Shown here piece by piece: positions 25,032 to 35,279 of a stretch of DNA of 64,000 nucleotides (the stretch's first letter is position 1; every line of letters starts with the position of its first letter). The DNA comes from Elgaria multicarinata webbii (taxonomy: Eukaryota; Chordata; Lepidosauria; Squamata; Anguidae): contig NC_086180.1 in assembly GCF_023053635.1 (NCBI RefSeq), forward strand, positions 36,880,947 to 36,944,946, read 5' to 3'. A program made the position numbers and the translations under genes. The notes below the pieces were generated by a model that saw nothing but the letters and a program-made list of their open reading frames with translations, was not told the DNA's origin and searched no databases.

Positions 25032-25531
25032 GGCTGGGTTCAGACAACACAATAACCAATGGTGGTTTAAATAGACAACAGTTGGTTATTTAATCCACCA
25101 TGGGTTATCATGTTGTGTGGAGGAATTTTTTTAACCAGTTGTTTGTTATTTGGCGAAAATACCCAATACAAATAATCAACGCTGTGCAGAGTTGGCTATT
25201 TGAACCATTTATCATGTTGTGTGGAGGGCACTGTTGGTTATTTCCTTGGCCACCATTGGTTATTTCATCAGCCACAGTGTTGCTTCCATTCTAGTCCAGC
25301 TGGTGGGATAGATGTTTAGCAGCAATGGCTGAGATACTAGTGAGAGGTCTGAGGGGGAAGAGAGGGCGGGGGATGAGTGAGTCAACTCAGCATGGACTAA
25401 TAGTCAACTTAATGCTGATCCTAATTCACACCACGGTTGATTATTATGTTGTGTGAGGAGTATCCCCTAGATAAACAACTGTCGTTGATTATTACCCCAC
25501 AGTTGACTATTGTGTTGTCTGAACACAGCCA
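25032..25531. mobile_element. 500-bp MITE, GGCTGGGTTCAGACAACAC family, inside the Tc1 element
   Basis: The terminal inverted repeats are GGCTGGGTTCAGACAACACA and, at the right, TGTTGTCTGAACACAGCC. The flanking trinucleotide is AAT on both sides (25029-25031 and 25532-25534). The interior carries many alternating AACCA/TGGTTATT and GTTGACTATT motifs in both orientations and would fold extensively. No coding sequence. Homologous copies lie at 45464 and 50880. Confidence 0.82.
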
Positions 25532-25689
25532 ATGAGTTCTTAAGAGTCAGGGAATGTGTAACCTCTGGTTACAGAAGTTCAATTAAAGGCAATAATTAGA
25601 ATCTATTTTTAAGCAATTAGGTAAATCTTCAGGAGTGAGTTTGTAAGACCCCACCCTATAAAAGGATCAGAAACATTGTGATTTTGGTC

Positions 25690-26150
25690 TTCACCATACA
25701 GTTGTGTGGGAAAACGTCATGCCATGATCAAAAGACATATCTGAAAACCTCAGAAAAGCAGTTATTGCTGCTCATCAGTCTTGAAAGGGTTACAAAACCT
25801 TACTAAACCACGTCTGACATTTGCTAAAGATCACATAGAGATTCCCAAGACTTCTGGAACAATGTTCTCTGGACAGACGAGTCAAAGGCAGAACTTTTTG
25901 GCTTCAATGAGAAACATGTTTGGTGAAAAACAAACACTGAATTTGAACAGAAGAACCTCATCCCAACTGTCAAGCATGGCAGTGGGAATGTGATGATTTG
26001 GGCCTGCTTTCCTGCCTCAGGACCTCGATTGCTTGCCATCATTGTCACAACCATGAATTCTGCAGTGTATCAGGAAGTTCTAGAAGAGAATATCATGCTA
26101 TCCATCTGTGAACTGAAGCTGAACCAAAACTGGGCCATGCAGCAATGAAT
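25690..26150 (+). pseudogene. Tc1-like transposase remnant
   Basis: Translation across several frames gives Tc1 transposase landmarks. A stretch around 25850 reads as the WTDESK-type catalytic aspartate region, and around 25970 as GSGNVMIWACF, the conserved block between the first and second catalytic acids. Frameshifts and stops break the gene; one break separates the frame at 25781-25993 from the following MIWACF frame. The N-terminal helix-turn-helix region is hard to see. Non-functional. Confidence 0.75.
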
Positions 26151-26915
26151 GGCTGTGGAAGAAGAAATTCCATGTTTTAGAATGACTTTGTCAAAGTCCA
26201 AACCTAAAAAACCCTTGAAATGTTATGGCAGGACCTTAAGCAAGCTGTTCAGGCCTTCAAATGTTATAGAGTTGAAGTAGTTCTGTAAGGAGGAATGGGC
26301 CAAAATGCCTGAAAACTGTTGTGAGAGAGTGACCAACTGTTACAGGAAACACTTACTTGAAGTCATTGCTGCTCAGGGTTGGAGGGTTGCTACCAGATAC
26401 TGAATCTAAAGGTTCACATACTTTTTCACATATGGGTATTGAATACAAAATCAGTTGTAGATAAATAAAACTTGAAAAAGCATCATATTTGTGTGTCATT
26501 TGTTTAATCAGGTTTCTGTTGCCTTTATCTAGGATTATGGGGTTAGATTAAGATCTAATAACATTTTAGGATGGAAATACGTGACAATCTTAAGGGGTTC
26601 ACACTTTCTCTCCACTGTAAGTATGTGGGGCGGGGGGGGGGGGTTTACAGCAGGAAGGTGAAAATGTATTACGTAGTAGCACATTGCCAACGCCTCAGGG
26701 GTTCAAACTCACTATGCCTGGTTAGAAACAAGACTTTCTGGCTAGGTGATGCCACTATATTGGTACGTAACAGAAGCCCTGTTCAGGCATTATGCCTGAA
26801 TAGGATATGGTAATGCATGTCTAGAATCCCTGTCCACACCCTCTGAGTCCCTAACCTTTCTGAGGTAAGCAAGAAAGTCTGAAGGGACCTTCTACATACA
26901 TTCACTTGAAACTAA

Positions 26916-27422
26916 GGGCATGTCTACACCTAAGGGTGTAAAGGGAGGGAGAGGGAAGGATCATGGACTTACCTGCTTCAGTGAACCTCCCCCAGCATCT
27001 CAACAGCTGCACAACATCCCAGAAGGGAAAAGGGACATCATGGCCGCCATTCCCCCCCTGGAATGGAGACAGCACACAATTGTGCTCCAGCGCATGTAGG
27101 TGTTTTTTAAAAAAACAACCTTTGAAATGTTCCCCCCACCCCCAATGGGCATGGACTGCCCCTGCGCAGCTCCGTGCCCATTTTAGGAACCCTGCTACTT
27201 GCAGGAAGGAAGGGAGAAGCCGGGAGCGGGTGCCACACCTCCTGCAGTCCTCGGGATGGTCCTGGGACCGTGAGGGAAATTGGGATGACTGGGCAACCAG
27301 TTATCCCGCGAAAATGGAGGGGTCATCCCTGGTTGCCCCCAGGATCCCCTGTGTGTCATTTGGACACACAGAGACAATCTAGGGATGACCCTGGGTAAAA
27401 AAAGGCTGGTGTAGACAAGTCC
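26916..27422. mobile_element. 507-bp MITE, GGGCATGTCTACACC family
   Basis: The left end is GGGCATGTCTACACC and the right end GGTGTAGACAAGTCC. The flanks are TAA and TGA, a near-match 3-bp duplication. The interior shares CACCCCCAATGGGCA, the GGATCCCCTGTGTGTCATTT block and GGGATGACCC with the copies at 5528, 8138 and 49146. GC-rich with chance frames on both strands. Confidence 0.75.
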
Positions 27423-27425
27423 TGA

Positions 27426-28727
27426 GTAGAAGACTGCTGTGTTAGAATTTCTGATTGCAGAGATGCTTCTACTCAGGTTCATGCAAATGCACATAGACAT
27501 CCCCTCCAGACCTTCCATTCAATGTGAGAAGGTGAAGGTTTGAGAGGTTGGCTTGCACTGAGAAGTTGGGGGGGTGGGCCATAATATGCAGGAACAGTGA
27601 GTTGGCATAACACCTGAACAAGCTAGACACGCTATTGCTTCTGATTTGGTAAACACCCCCTGCAAAGTGGTAATGATACATGTGCATCCCAGAAGCCTCT
27701 AGTAGCAGTAGTTTTTGATCCTGTATTGGTTGAGGAACCCATGTAAAATGATGTGATATTCTATGGAACCCCACTCCTCTCCTCCCAACAAAGTTTTTTT
27801 TAAAAAAAACAAACAAACCATGAAGTAAAAGCCAATAACAATTTATTTAACAGTAACAAAATTCAACTTATAACTTGGAGTATTATTCCAGATCACTGGG
27901 CAATTGGAAAATTAAGAATATTAATAAATGTAAGTCTGAAAGTTCTTTAACTTTTCAATGAGGGGAAGTGAAATGCCGGACGAGGGAGGGTATAAAATTT
28001 CAATGAACCCTGCGGGATACTCACCAAGGGCTTCTCTATTTTTTACTATTTTAAAAATAATAATAATCATAATTCCAAATTAATATTGTAGAGTGGCATT
28101 CTTGTTTAGATGTTTGCTATCATAGCTTTGTAGCTATGGTGATACACTTTTACATATTATGGCCCAGTATTATAAAGTTTTTAATGTTGTATTAAGAGCA
28201 TCACTGCACTTAAATCCACAAATCTGATAATATGGAGTAATGTTGTGGACCTTCCATAATATGGAATGCATTTTTGTCAAGAGAAATATTGTTTAAATTT
28301 GCAGATTTGCATCCAAACAACATCTAAACAACTAATTAGCACAGACTGATTCCATTCCAGGCTTTCACCGTATGCATTTTTTATAAAAGCCGCTTTTGTT
28401 AAGATAAAATACATAGTAGTAACTGGTTAGGCTTTTAACTACAAAAGAGTATTTTATTTTCCTGAGAGATTGATAGTAAGCCAGAATCAGCTGGTAGTGC
28501 CAAGTGCCTTGATAACACAATTGACCACAGAAAGCTTTGTTAGTTCCCCCCTCCCTTCCCATTTCCCAGAGAGAACTGGAAGACAATGAAATTGCTGGGG
28601 TGGCAGCATTGATTTCGTAAGTCATTAATTATGATGAGCAAATATCCAAAAGAGGAGAAATATATAAATATTTATCATGGACTGATTGCAAAAATTAGTA
28701 AAGTGAAAAGAGATGGGTAAAATGAAA
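27426..28727. other. Intergenic DNA without recognised features
   Basis: AT-rich with no gene or bounded repeat seen. The 115-codon minus frame at 27469-27816 has no family motif. Confidence 0.35.
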
Positions 28728-28863
28728 CAACGGTGGGCAAAAGGTTGCTCTCCAGATGTTTTGGACGTCAACTCCCAAAAGCCCCTGTCAGTACAGCCAA
28801 TGATCAGGAGTGGTGGGAGTTGAAGTACAAAACAGCTAGAGATCAATATTCTGCCCACCTCTG
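28728..28863. mobile_element. Palindromic hAT-like short element
   Basis: The ends CAACGGTGGGCAAAAGG and ...CTGCCCACCTCTG form an imperfect inverted repeat. The arms contain GACGTCAACTCCCAAAAGCC facing GTGGGAGTTGAAGTACAAAA. Related foldbacks occur at 57360 and 63786. Flanking duplication is not convincing. Confidence 0.55.
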
Positions 28864-28956
28864 AAGTAAAGGCTGGAAAGATGCTTATGCAGATATCTTC
28901 ATTAGAAGTAGAAACTGACCTGAAATTCCCACGATATAGGCCACCTACAGTTAGAG

Positions 28957-29284
28957 TAGGGTGACCATATGAAAAGGAGGACAGGGCTCCTGAATCTTTA
29001 ACAATTGCATAGAAAAGGGAATTTCAGCAGGTGTCATTTGTATATATGGAGAACCTGGTGAAATTTCCTCTTCATCACAGCAGTTAAAGCTGCAGGTGCC
29101 CTGCCCTCTTTTAAATCTGGTCACAGTATAGCTGCAGTATAGCTCCTGCAGCTTTAACTGTTGTGATGAAGAGGGAATTTCACCAGGTGCTGCATGCATA
29201 CAAATGACTCCTGCTGAAATTCCCTTTTCTATGTAACTGTTAAAGGTACAGGAGCCCTGTCCTCCTTTTCATATGGTCACCCTA
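28957..29284. mobile_element. 328-bp foldback hAT-like element with perfect 8-bp duplication
   Basis: The element begins TAGGGTGACCATATGAAAAG and ends with its reverse complement. Matching arms extend nearly the full length, so the whole element can form a long hairpin. The flanks are AGTTAGAG on both sides (28949-28956 and 29285-29292), an exact 8-bp target duplication. No coding capacity. Confidence 0.88.
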
Positions 29285-29587
29285 AGTTAGAGCATTTTAA
29301 TATACAGAATGCTTTGCAATCTTCAACTCATTTTACTTCATCTTATCACAGTGAGGCTAAACCTTCAATGCAATTACCTCCGCCCAGTCTGATAAGGTAC
29401 CACTGATAAGCACTCTTTGAGTTCGATTCTGTAGCTAACTGTGGATCCACCTAATAGTTGTTCCATCTATCCCACTTTTAGCTAGTTTGCTAATCAGAAT
29501 GTCATGGGGCACTTTATCAAAAGTTTTGCTGGAGTCAATATATATCATGACCACAGCATTTCCATAGTCCATAAGGGAGGTTACCTG

Positions 29588-30536
29588 GGGCCGATCTACA
29601 CCAAGCAGGATATAACACTTTTAAAACAGTATGAAAATGGTATATGTAATGTTTCCTGGGCCTGAACAGTTGTCATAACCCTTAAAAATTGGTTTGGGAG
29701 ACAGATTTGAAGGTACAGATAGGACAGCAGAGTTGGGGAGGATTATGGAGACAAAGAGTGTTGAGAAATATGTCAGTGAGAATAAAAGAGAATTATTATA
29801 AAATTATATGGAGGTGGTACCTAACCCTGGTTAGGTTAAACAAGATAAATAACCAGCATTCAGCAAATTGTTGGAGAGGTTGTGGGGAAAAAGGAACGTA
29901 CTTACATATGTGGTGGGAATGTAAATATGTGCAAAAGTTTTGGAAGATGGTGTTTTCTGAGATTGAAGAAATTGTTGGAATGAAAATAGAAGAAACACCA
30001 AGAGTTGCATTACTCTCACTATATGAAGATTTAAAATGTAATAAAGAAATTAAAGATTTGATAGCGAATTTGCTGACTGCAGCAAGGTTGATTGTAGCTA
30101 GGAACTGGAAGCTTCAAGGTGATTATTGTATTGAAGAATGGTATAAAGAAGTATGGGACATTGTTATTAATGATAAATTAACATGTAACATTAAAGTGAG
30201 AAGAGGTATAGCAAAAACGAATGATTTTGAGGAAATTTGGAAACAGTTCCTAATATTTGTGTTTTCTAAGGGAAGTGGGAAACCACCAGCAGAAGAGGTG
30301 TTAAGATTTTGGAAACATGAATGATCCCGAAGGGAAGGGGGGACACTTGTTATTATGTTGATTTATGTTGTTATGTTATGATAAAGTTTTATATGTTAAT
30401 AACTATATATTCAAGTAATTTGTTAGGTATTGGTATGTTAGTTATTATGTTGGTTTGTATTTTATGTAGTAATAAATAAAATCTAATAAAAAAATTAAAA
30501 TAATAAATCATTATAAGTAGTAGTGTAGATCCTGCC
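29588..30536. mobile_element. MITE (GGSC...ATCTACAC family) inserted in CR1 and itself split by an L1
   Basis: The left part (29588-29683) begins GGGCCGATCTACACCAAGC and the right part (30507-30536) ends GTGTAGATCCTGCC. Together they match the unbroken copy at 24091-24221 in reverse complement. The target duplication is CTG at 29585-29587 and 30537-30539; collapsing it restores the CR1 sequence. Confidence 0.78.
29684..30506 (+). mobile_element. 5'-truncated L1 LINE (ORF2 C-terminus plus 3' UTR)
   Basis: An uninterrupted frame to 30324 (about 210 aa) carries the L1 ORF2p C-terminal region: a tryptophan-rich WRWYLTLVRLNKI block, then a CWRGCGEKGTYLHMWWEC cysteine/histidine motif, then a KFWKMV segment. 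This is the carboxy-terminal zinc-knuckle-like region found in L1s. A T/A-rich 3' UTR with an AATAAA and an A-rich tail (about 30470-30506) follows. The open frame suggests a young insertion. A possible short TTAAAA duplication lies at both ends. Confidence 0.85.
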
Positions 30537-31056
30537 CTGATCAAAAAATGAGATCAGATTAGTCTGGCAGGATTTATTCTTGACAAATGCATGTTGGCTT
30601 CTAGTAATCACTGCATTGTTTTCAAGGTGCTTACAGATTCAATTCTGCAAGAAGAAAACTGATCTTCCTTTTGTCTTCGATTCACCCCCCAGATTCATTT
30701 CCTCCTATCCCCTTAAGTCTTGTAGAAGAGTCTGTTGTTGGGGAAAATCCTCAGTCTTTGTACTCAGAAGCACTAAATTGTAAGGTACCCCCGAGATAAC
30801 TTAGACTGATCCCAAACACATAATGGTATCATGTATATTGTGCCTTGACATATAGTCTGTGACTACGCTAGCTCACTTCCTTGAGTGATCTATATATTCA
30901 TTACAGGAACTTCTTCTGTTAAGGAATGTTAACAAGCTGCTAATATAGGGCCTTGCTAGACGAGGCGTTAGCGCGCTTTGAGGCCCGGTTTCCCTGCTGT
31001 GACGTACATGAAGCACAGGGGAATCCGGCCCCAGGCTGCACTAAAACCTCCCTTAA

Positions 31057-31086
31057 CGCGCCATAAGCGAAGTCGCTTATGGCGCG
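31057..31086. repeat. Perfect 14-bp stem inverted repeat, 2-nt spacer
   Basis: CGCGCCATAAGCGA, then AG, then its exact reverse complement, inside the 704-bp MITE. Confidence 0.95.
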
Positions 31087-31178
31087 CCTTTTCCGCAGCC
31101 CCGGCCTGAGTCCGGGGCTGCGGAACGTCTAGTGACTTCTGTGGCTTTTTGCGGCTACTAGCTTACTCGCCAGGGGGT

Positions 31179-31258
31179 AGGGATCCGGGGGGGGATCCCG
31201 GGGGGGATCCTGGGGGGGGGATTGGGCCAGGGGGGGATCCGGGGGGGGACATGGGGGG
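31179..31258 (+). repeat. G-run cluster with G-quadruplex potential
   Basis: At least eight runs of five or more G are separated by short GATCC-type spacers on the + strand, within the 704-bp MITE. Confidence 0.85.
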
Positions 31259-31304
31259 GAAGGCCGGACTGGCAGGAGAGGGGGATGGCGCAGGGCGACA
31301 CGGG

Positions 31305-31400
31305 AGACGGGGAGGGAGGGAGAGCGCAGGATGGCACAGGAGACGGGGAGGGAGGGAGAGCGCAGGGTGGCACATGAGATGGGGAGGGAGGGCGGGGAAA
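31305..31400. repeat. 36-bp tandem repeat, about 2.6 copies
   Basis: Units starting AGACGGGGAGGGAGGG begin at 31305, 31341 and 31377 (the last with one change at its start). Confidence 0.85.
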
Positions 31401-31805
31401 GAGTGGGCAGGGGGCAGGGGGCTTAATTTAAAAAAGGTGGGGAGCTTAATTTTTTAAAAAAGGCTCTTACCTTCTCCAGAGTCTTCGGGGCGCACGTGGC
31501 CCCTTTAACAAAACAAAAAAATGGCAGACGCTGCAGGGCTTCCGTAGTCCCTGCGTGTCGGCCGTCTAGGAGGCGGGGCGGCACGCTCTAAAGTTAGTGC
31601 GCCGTCACCCCGCCTCCCTGCCAGCTTATCCCGGCACGTCTAGCAAGGCCCATAGTGTCAATGGCAGCTTCTGCTGGGTGATCATGTTGCTCCAGTATTG
31701 TTCAAACAGTGGGTGTGATCATGAGAAATCACTGTTTTCAAGGAGTTGTGACTCACTCCCCTTGCCATTCACATTGAAGGAATGGGAAAAACCAATCATA
31801 TGACT

Positions 31806-31873
31806 TAGAATCATAGAGTTGGAAGGGGCTTATGAGGCCATCGAGTCCAACCCCCTGTTCAGTGCTGGAATTA
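31806..31873 (-). mobile_element. CR1 3' end fragment
   Basis: The reverse complement of this stretch matches the last 65 bp of the CR1 copies at 56880 and 62239 (GGACTCGATGGCC..., CCTTCCAACTCT, ATGATTCTA). Confidence 0.8.
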
Positions 31874-33575
31874 TATGCAGACTTGGCTCTCAGCAGAACA
31901 TTTACCCCCAGTCTTATGGGATTCTCTCTCTTCCAAAAGTCAATTGCAAATCCAAAGCACATTGGTGATAAGAATGTCTTTCGTAGCAGAATGAAATCCC
32001 TCTAATTCATGTATCTGATATTTGTGCATCCCAATCCATGAATAACATTGGTAGGTATTTATGTCAGAATAGCTAATTTATATTAGGCTCCCGTTACGCA
32101 GCCTTCCTCCTTTTCTTTCTAGCACTGAACCTGAAGCATAAAGAAAAGGATCCTGTGGATTGTGGCATGTAGACTGAGATAACTAACCTTCAGTCTGCTG
32201 TTTAGATTAGTACCGGTCAGCATAGAGATTGGCAGGTTCGGGGCTATACTTCATTAGCAAAGCCAGTTCTTTCTGTTTAACAATTCACGCAACCTGGAAG
32301 TACCTTTGAGACCTCACTCACCTGACAGTGACACATTACACCACCAAAGAATAATGGACACTCCTCAGAGATGCCAGGCATGTTCTGAGAGTATGTAAAC
32401 AGATTTATGCCAGACAGCCTCCTTAGAAGGATCCCAGGTCTTCAACAAGAGATGGACAATATAAACACACATAAAGCAATCTATTTAAATTCATGCTAAG
32501 CTCTCCCACTTCCTTTGATAGTGTTGTCCACACCCAGGGAGTGGCTTCTGCTTGAGGAAATATGGGCAAGATTTCTATCTCAGTTGTTTTTGAAGGGATG
32601 TGCTATTTATCAGTAATGATAAGATTTCCTCTGGTACCTTTATCAACTATAATTGAAACAGCCACCTTCTTTCATCATTCTCCCAGCACAGTCAACAATA
32701 CAGTCCTTAATCCTGTCACAAATTCCTGTAGTTCCAGAAATGGTGAGTCCTAATGATACTGAAACAAACTTGCTTGAAAGCAAACCCCGTTCGTTATGTA
32801 CTGATGTTGAGCTAAATGTGCTTAGGATTGCAGTTAAGGACATAAGATCTTCCAGTGATCTTCATCATCTTCTTTGGATCCTTTCCTTCAGTAACATGTG
32901 GAGGTAGATAATTTGATCTCACCCACTGAAACAGCATTGCTTTTTTTATTATTATTTTTTTACAAAACAGCATTTCACATAATTTTGTAAAAATTCCCCT
33001 ATTTCATGCCATGTTACAATTGTATAGATGCCGCTACAGAAGTCTTGGTAGTTTATGGACAGTGCAACCGAGAAGGAAAATATAGCACACAATTTATTGA
33101 AATTGGTCTTTCGCAAAACAAAAATATTCTTGACAACGTATTGGATTCTTTGTTACAGAGTCATCATTTTGCTTAACATGGAAATAAAGGTGAAGTGCTC
33201 TTTCCATCTCCCACCTCCACTTTCCCAATGGATGGGCAATTGTGTGGTGAAAGGTAATATGGAGAAATACAGGCCTAAAATTAGCTAGACAAGGCAAAGC
33301 TATGGATAAAGGAATTGTCATGTAGCTATGGTCCTGGTTTGGCAGACGTGTTCTCTTGAAACTCTTACATGTAAACATCATTGTGCTCTAGATTGCTTCC
33401 GCTTAATACATACCTTAGCAAACAAGTTGAATGCCTTGCATTAGTTACTGCGTAGGGCTTAGTACAATAACTTGTCTGCCTTCTTGTTGTCACTGAAGGA
33501 GGAGTGAACTTCTGCACTCTCACCATAGGCAGACTAGGAAATAGTAATGAGACTAGTACAAATAGTAATGAGACT
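31874..33575. other. Intergenic DNA without recognised genes
   Basis: Opposed frames at 32643-32907 and 33055-33381 have no family motif. An 18-bp tandem duplication (AATAGTAATGAGACTAG) lies at about 33540-33579, just left of the BovB insertion. Confidence 0.35.
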
Positions 33576-33584
33576 AGCCAAAGT

Positions 33585-34568
33585 TTTTGTTGTTTATTCG
33601 TTCAGTCGTTTCCGACTCTTCGTGACTTCATGGACCAGCCCACGCCAGAGCTTTCTGTCGGCCGTTGCCACCCCCAGCTCCCCCAAGGTCAAGTCTGTCA
33701 CCTCCAGAATATCATCCATCCATCTTGCCCTTGGTCGGCCCCTCTTCCTTTTGCCTTCCACTTTCCCTAGCATCTTCTCCAGGGTATCCTGTCTTCTCAT
33801 TATGTGGCCAAAGTACTTCAGTTTTGCCTTTAATACCATTCCCTCAAGTGAGCAGTCTGGCTTTATTTCTTGGAGTATGGACTGGTTTGATCTTCTTGCA
33901 GTCCAAGGCACTCTCAGAATTTTCCTCCAACACCACAGTTCAAAAGCACTGGAACGCTAAGGTGGGCAGTCAAATGACATCTGGAATTACAGGTAAGCAT
34001 GGTCTAGGAGAACAAAATGAAGCGGGACATAGGCTGATAGAATTCTGCCAGGACAACTCACTGTGCATAACAAACACTCTCTTCCAACAACCAAAAAGAC
34101 AGCTTTATACATGGACTTCATCAGATGGTCGACACCGAAATCAGATTGACTACATCCTTTGCAGCCAAAGGTTTACATCTATACAGACAGTAAAAACAAG
34201 ACCTGGAGCTGACTGTAGTTCAGATCACGAACTTCTTATTGCACAATTTAGAATCAAACTAAAGAGAATAGGGAAGACCCACAGATCAGATATGAGCTCA
34301 CTAATATTCCTAATGAATATGCAGTAGAAGTGAAGAATAGATTTAAGGGACTAGATTTAGTAGATAGGGTCCCGGAAGAACTATGGACAGAAGTTCACAA
34401 CATTGTCCAAGAGGTGGCAACAAAAAACGTCCCAAAGAAAAAGAAAACCAAGAAGGCAAGATGGCTGTCTGCTGAGACACTGGAAGTAGCCCAAGAAAGA
34501 AGGAAAGCAAAAGGCAACAGTGATAGGGGGAGATATGCCCAATTAAGTGCAAAAATAAAAAAATAAAA
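33585..34568. mobile_element. BovB (RTE) LINE insertion with internal inversion
   Basis: The left segment (33585 to about 33944) is minus strand and encodes the BovB C-terminus (LKYFGHIMRRQDTLEKMLGK, then KRKRGRPRARWMDDI) plus the 3' terminus. The right segment (about 33945-34568) is + strand and encodes part of the BovB endonuclease and linker (CITNTLFQQPKRQLYTWTS, RNQIDYILCSQRF, GADCSSDHELLIAQFRIKLK). The internal reverse-transcriptase core is absent. The whole is bracketed by AGCCAAAGT at 33576-33584 and 34569-34577. One duplication around two opposed segments indicates a single insertion with 5' inversion (twin priming). Confidence 0.85.
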
Positions 34569-34577
34569 AGCCAAAGT

Positions 34578-35279
34578 ACATTTTGATAATAGTCACTGAC
34601 TTTCTTATTAGACATAAAGCATCTAAAAACAGTAATCAGAAAATAGTTGTATAGACTCTAAATAAATGAATAAATGCAGGAGCTACTTCATAGATATTTA
34701 TAGATTCCCAGTACTTGACAAATTACCAAATGTGAGCCATCTATATATGCAAAATGCCCAACAAGCATTCTGCATTGAGCCAACATAAGTTCAATTTGGT
34801 TATCCTTGTGGCCAGGTTGTGATATGTACTGACACACAGAAACACTGCATGGATGCAATGGTGGTGGTGAAATATGATTTATTTAAGGCTAGAGAGTAAA
34901 CTTTAAAATGGGCTCTTATGAGGGCTTGGTCAGATTCATCCCAAGTTTTCCACCACTGTTTCTCATTGTTTGCCTTTCATCATCCACAGTTTCCTGGAAC
35001 ATGAGGGAGATGCATGCAATATAGAACGAAGAGGGGACATAATTTCAACCACCCTAGTCAGCTCCATATTCCAGAAAACAAGTAGGACTTTGACAGCATA
35101 GGATAGCTGGCAACACTGCTACAGCATTAAGAAAGCTTGCTGGATTTATCTGTTGTCATGGTAGACCATTTTAATAGGCCTATCACCCCTGGAGCTAGCT
35201 CTCCAAAGCCCATCACCTAAAACATGAGTAAACTTAGGAGTCATAAGGTGAGGAGACATATTTATATGGACCAGTAACC
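34578..35279. other. Intergenic DNA without recognised features
   Basis: No gene or bounded repeat seen. Confidence 0.35.

Larger units (their letters stand above)
24585..26617 (+). mobile_element. Tc1/mariner-type DNA transposon carrying two nested insertions
   Basis: Both ends are flanked by TA (24583-24584 and 26618-26619). The terminal inverted repeats begin CAGTGGTGAGAAAAAGTTTG on the left and CAGTGGAGAGAAAGTGTGAA on the right (reverse complement). A decayed Tc1 transposase occupies about 25690-26150. Removing the SINE (24688-24963) and the MITE (25032-25531) leaves about 1.25 kb, close to the usual length of a Tc1-like element. The transposase is broken, so this copy is immobile. Both nested elements must be younger than this insertion. 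Confidence 0.88.
29378..30655 (-). mobile_element. CR1 LINE reverse-transcriptase fragment split by a nested insertion
   Basis: Two minus-strand pieces (about 30538-30655 and 29378-29587) read in order through the same part of the CR1 reverse transcriptase seen intact at about 60960-61260. This includes the region encoding the DFSKAFDKVPHD-type motif (here diverged). The pieces rejoin exactly when the MITE at 29588-30536 is removed. It is clearly more diverged from the 59 kb copy than the two young CR1 copies are from each other. Confidence 0.78.
30948..31651. mobile_element. 704-bp GC-rich MITE with perfect 15-bp ends and ATA duplication
   Basis: The left terminus is GGGCCTTGCTAGACG and the right terminus is its exact reverse complement. 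ATA flanks both sides (30945-30947 and 31652-31654). The interior holds a 28-nt perfect stem with a 2-nt centre (31057-31086), a block of G-runs (31179-31258) and a 36-bp tandem repeat. It is much more GC-rich than the surroundings. Frames inside (31149-31457) are Gly/Arg-rich low complexity and not a gene. Confidence 0.82.

Noticed and set aside
29689-30324. 211-codon frame as a host gene
   Set aside because: It is the L1 ORF2 carboxy-terminus, bounded by a MITE on both sides.
31149-31457. Gly/Arg-rich frame
   Set aside because: It is a translation of G-runs and a 36-bp tandem repeat inside a MITE.
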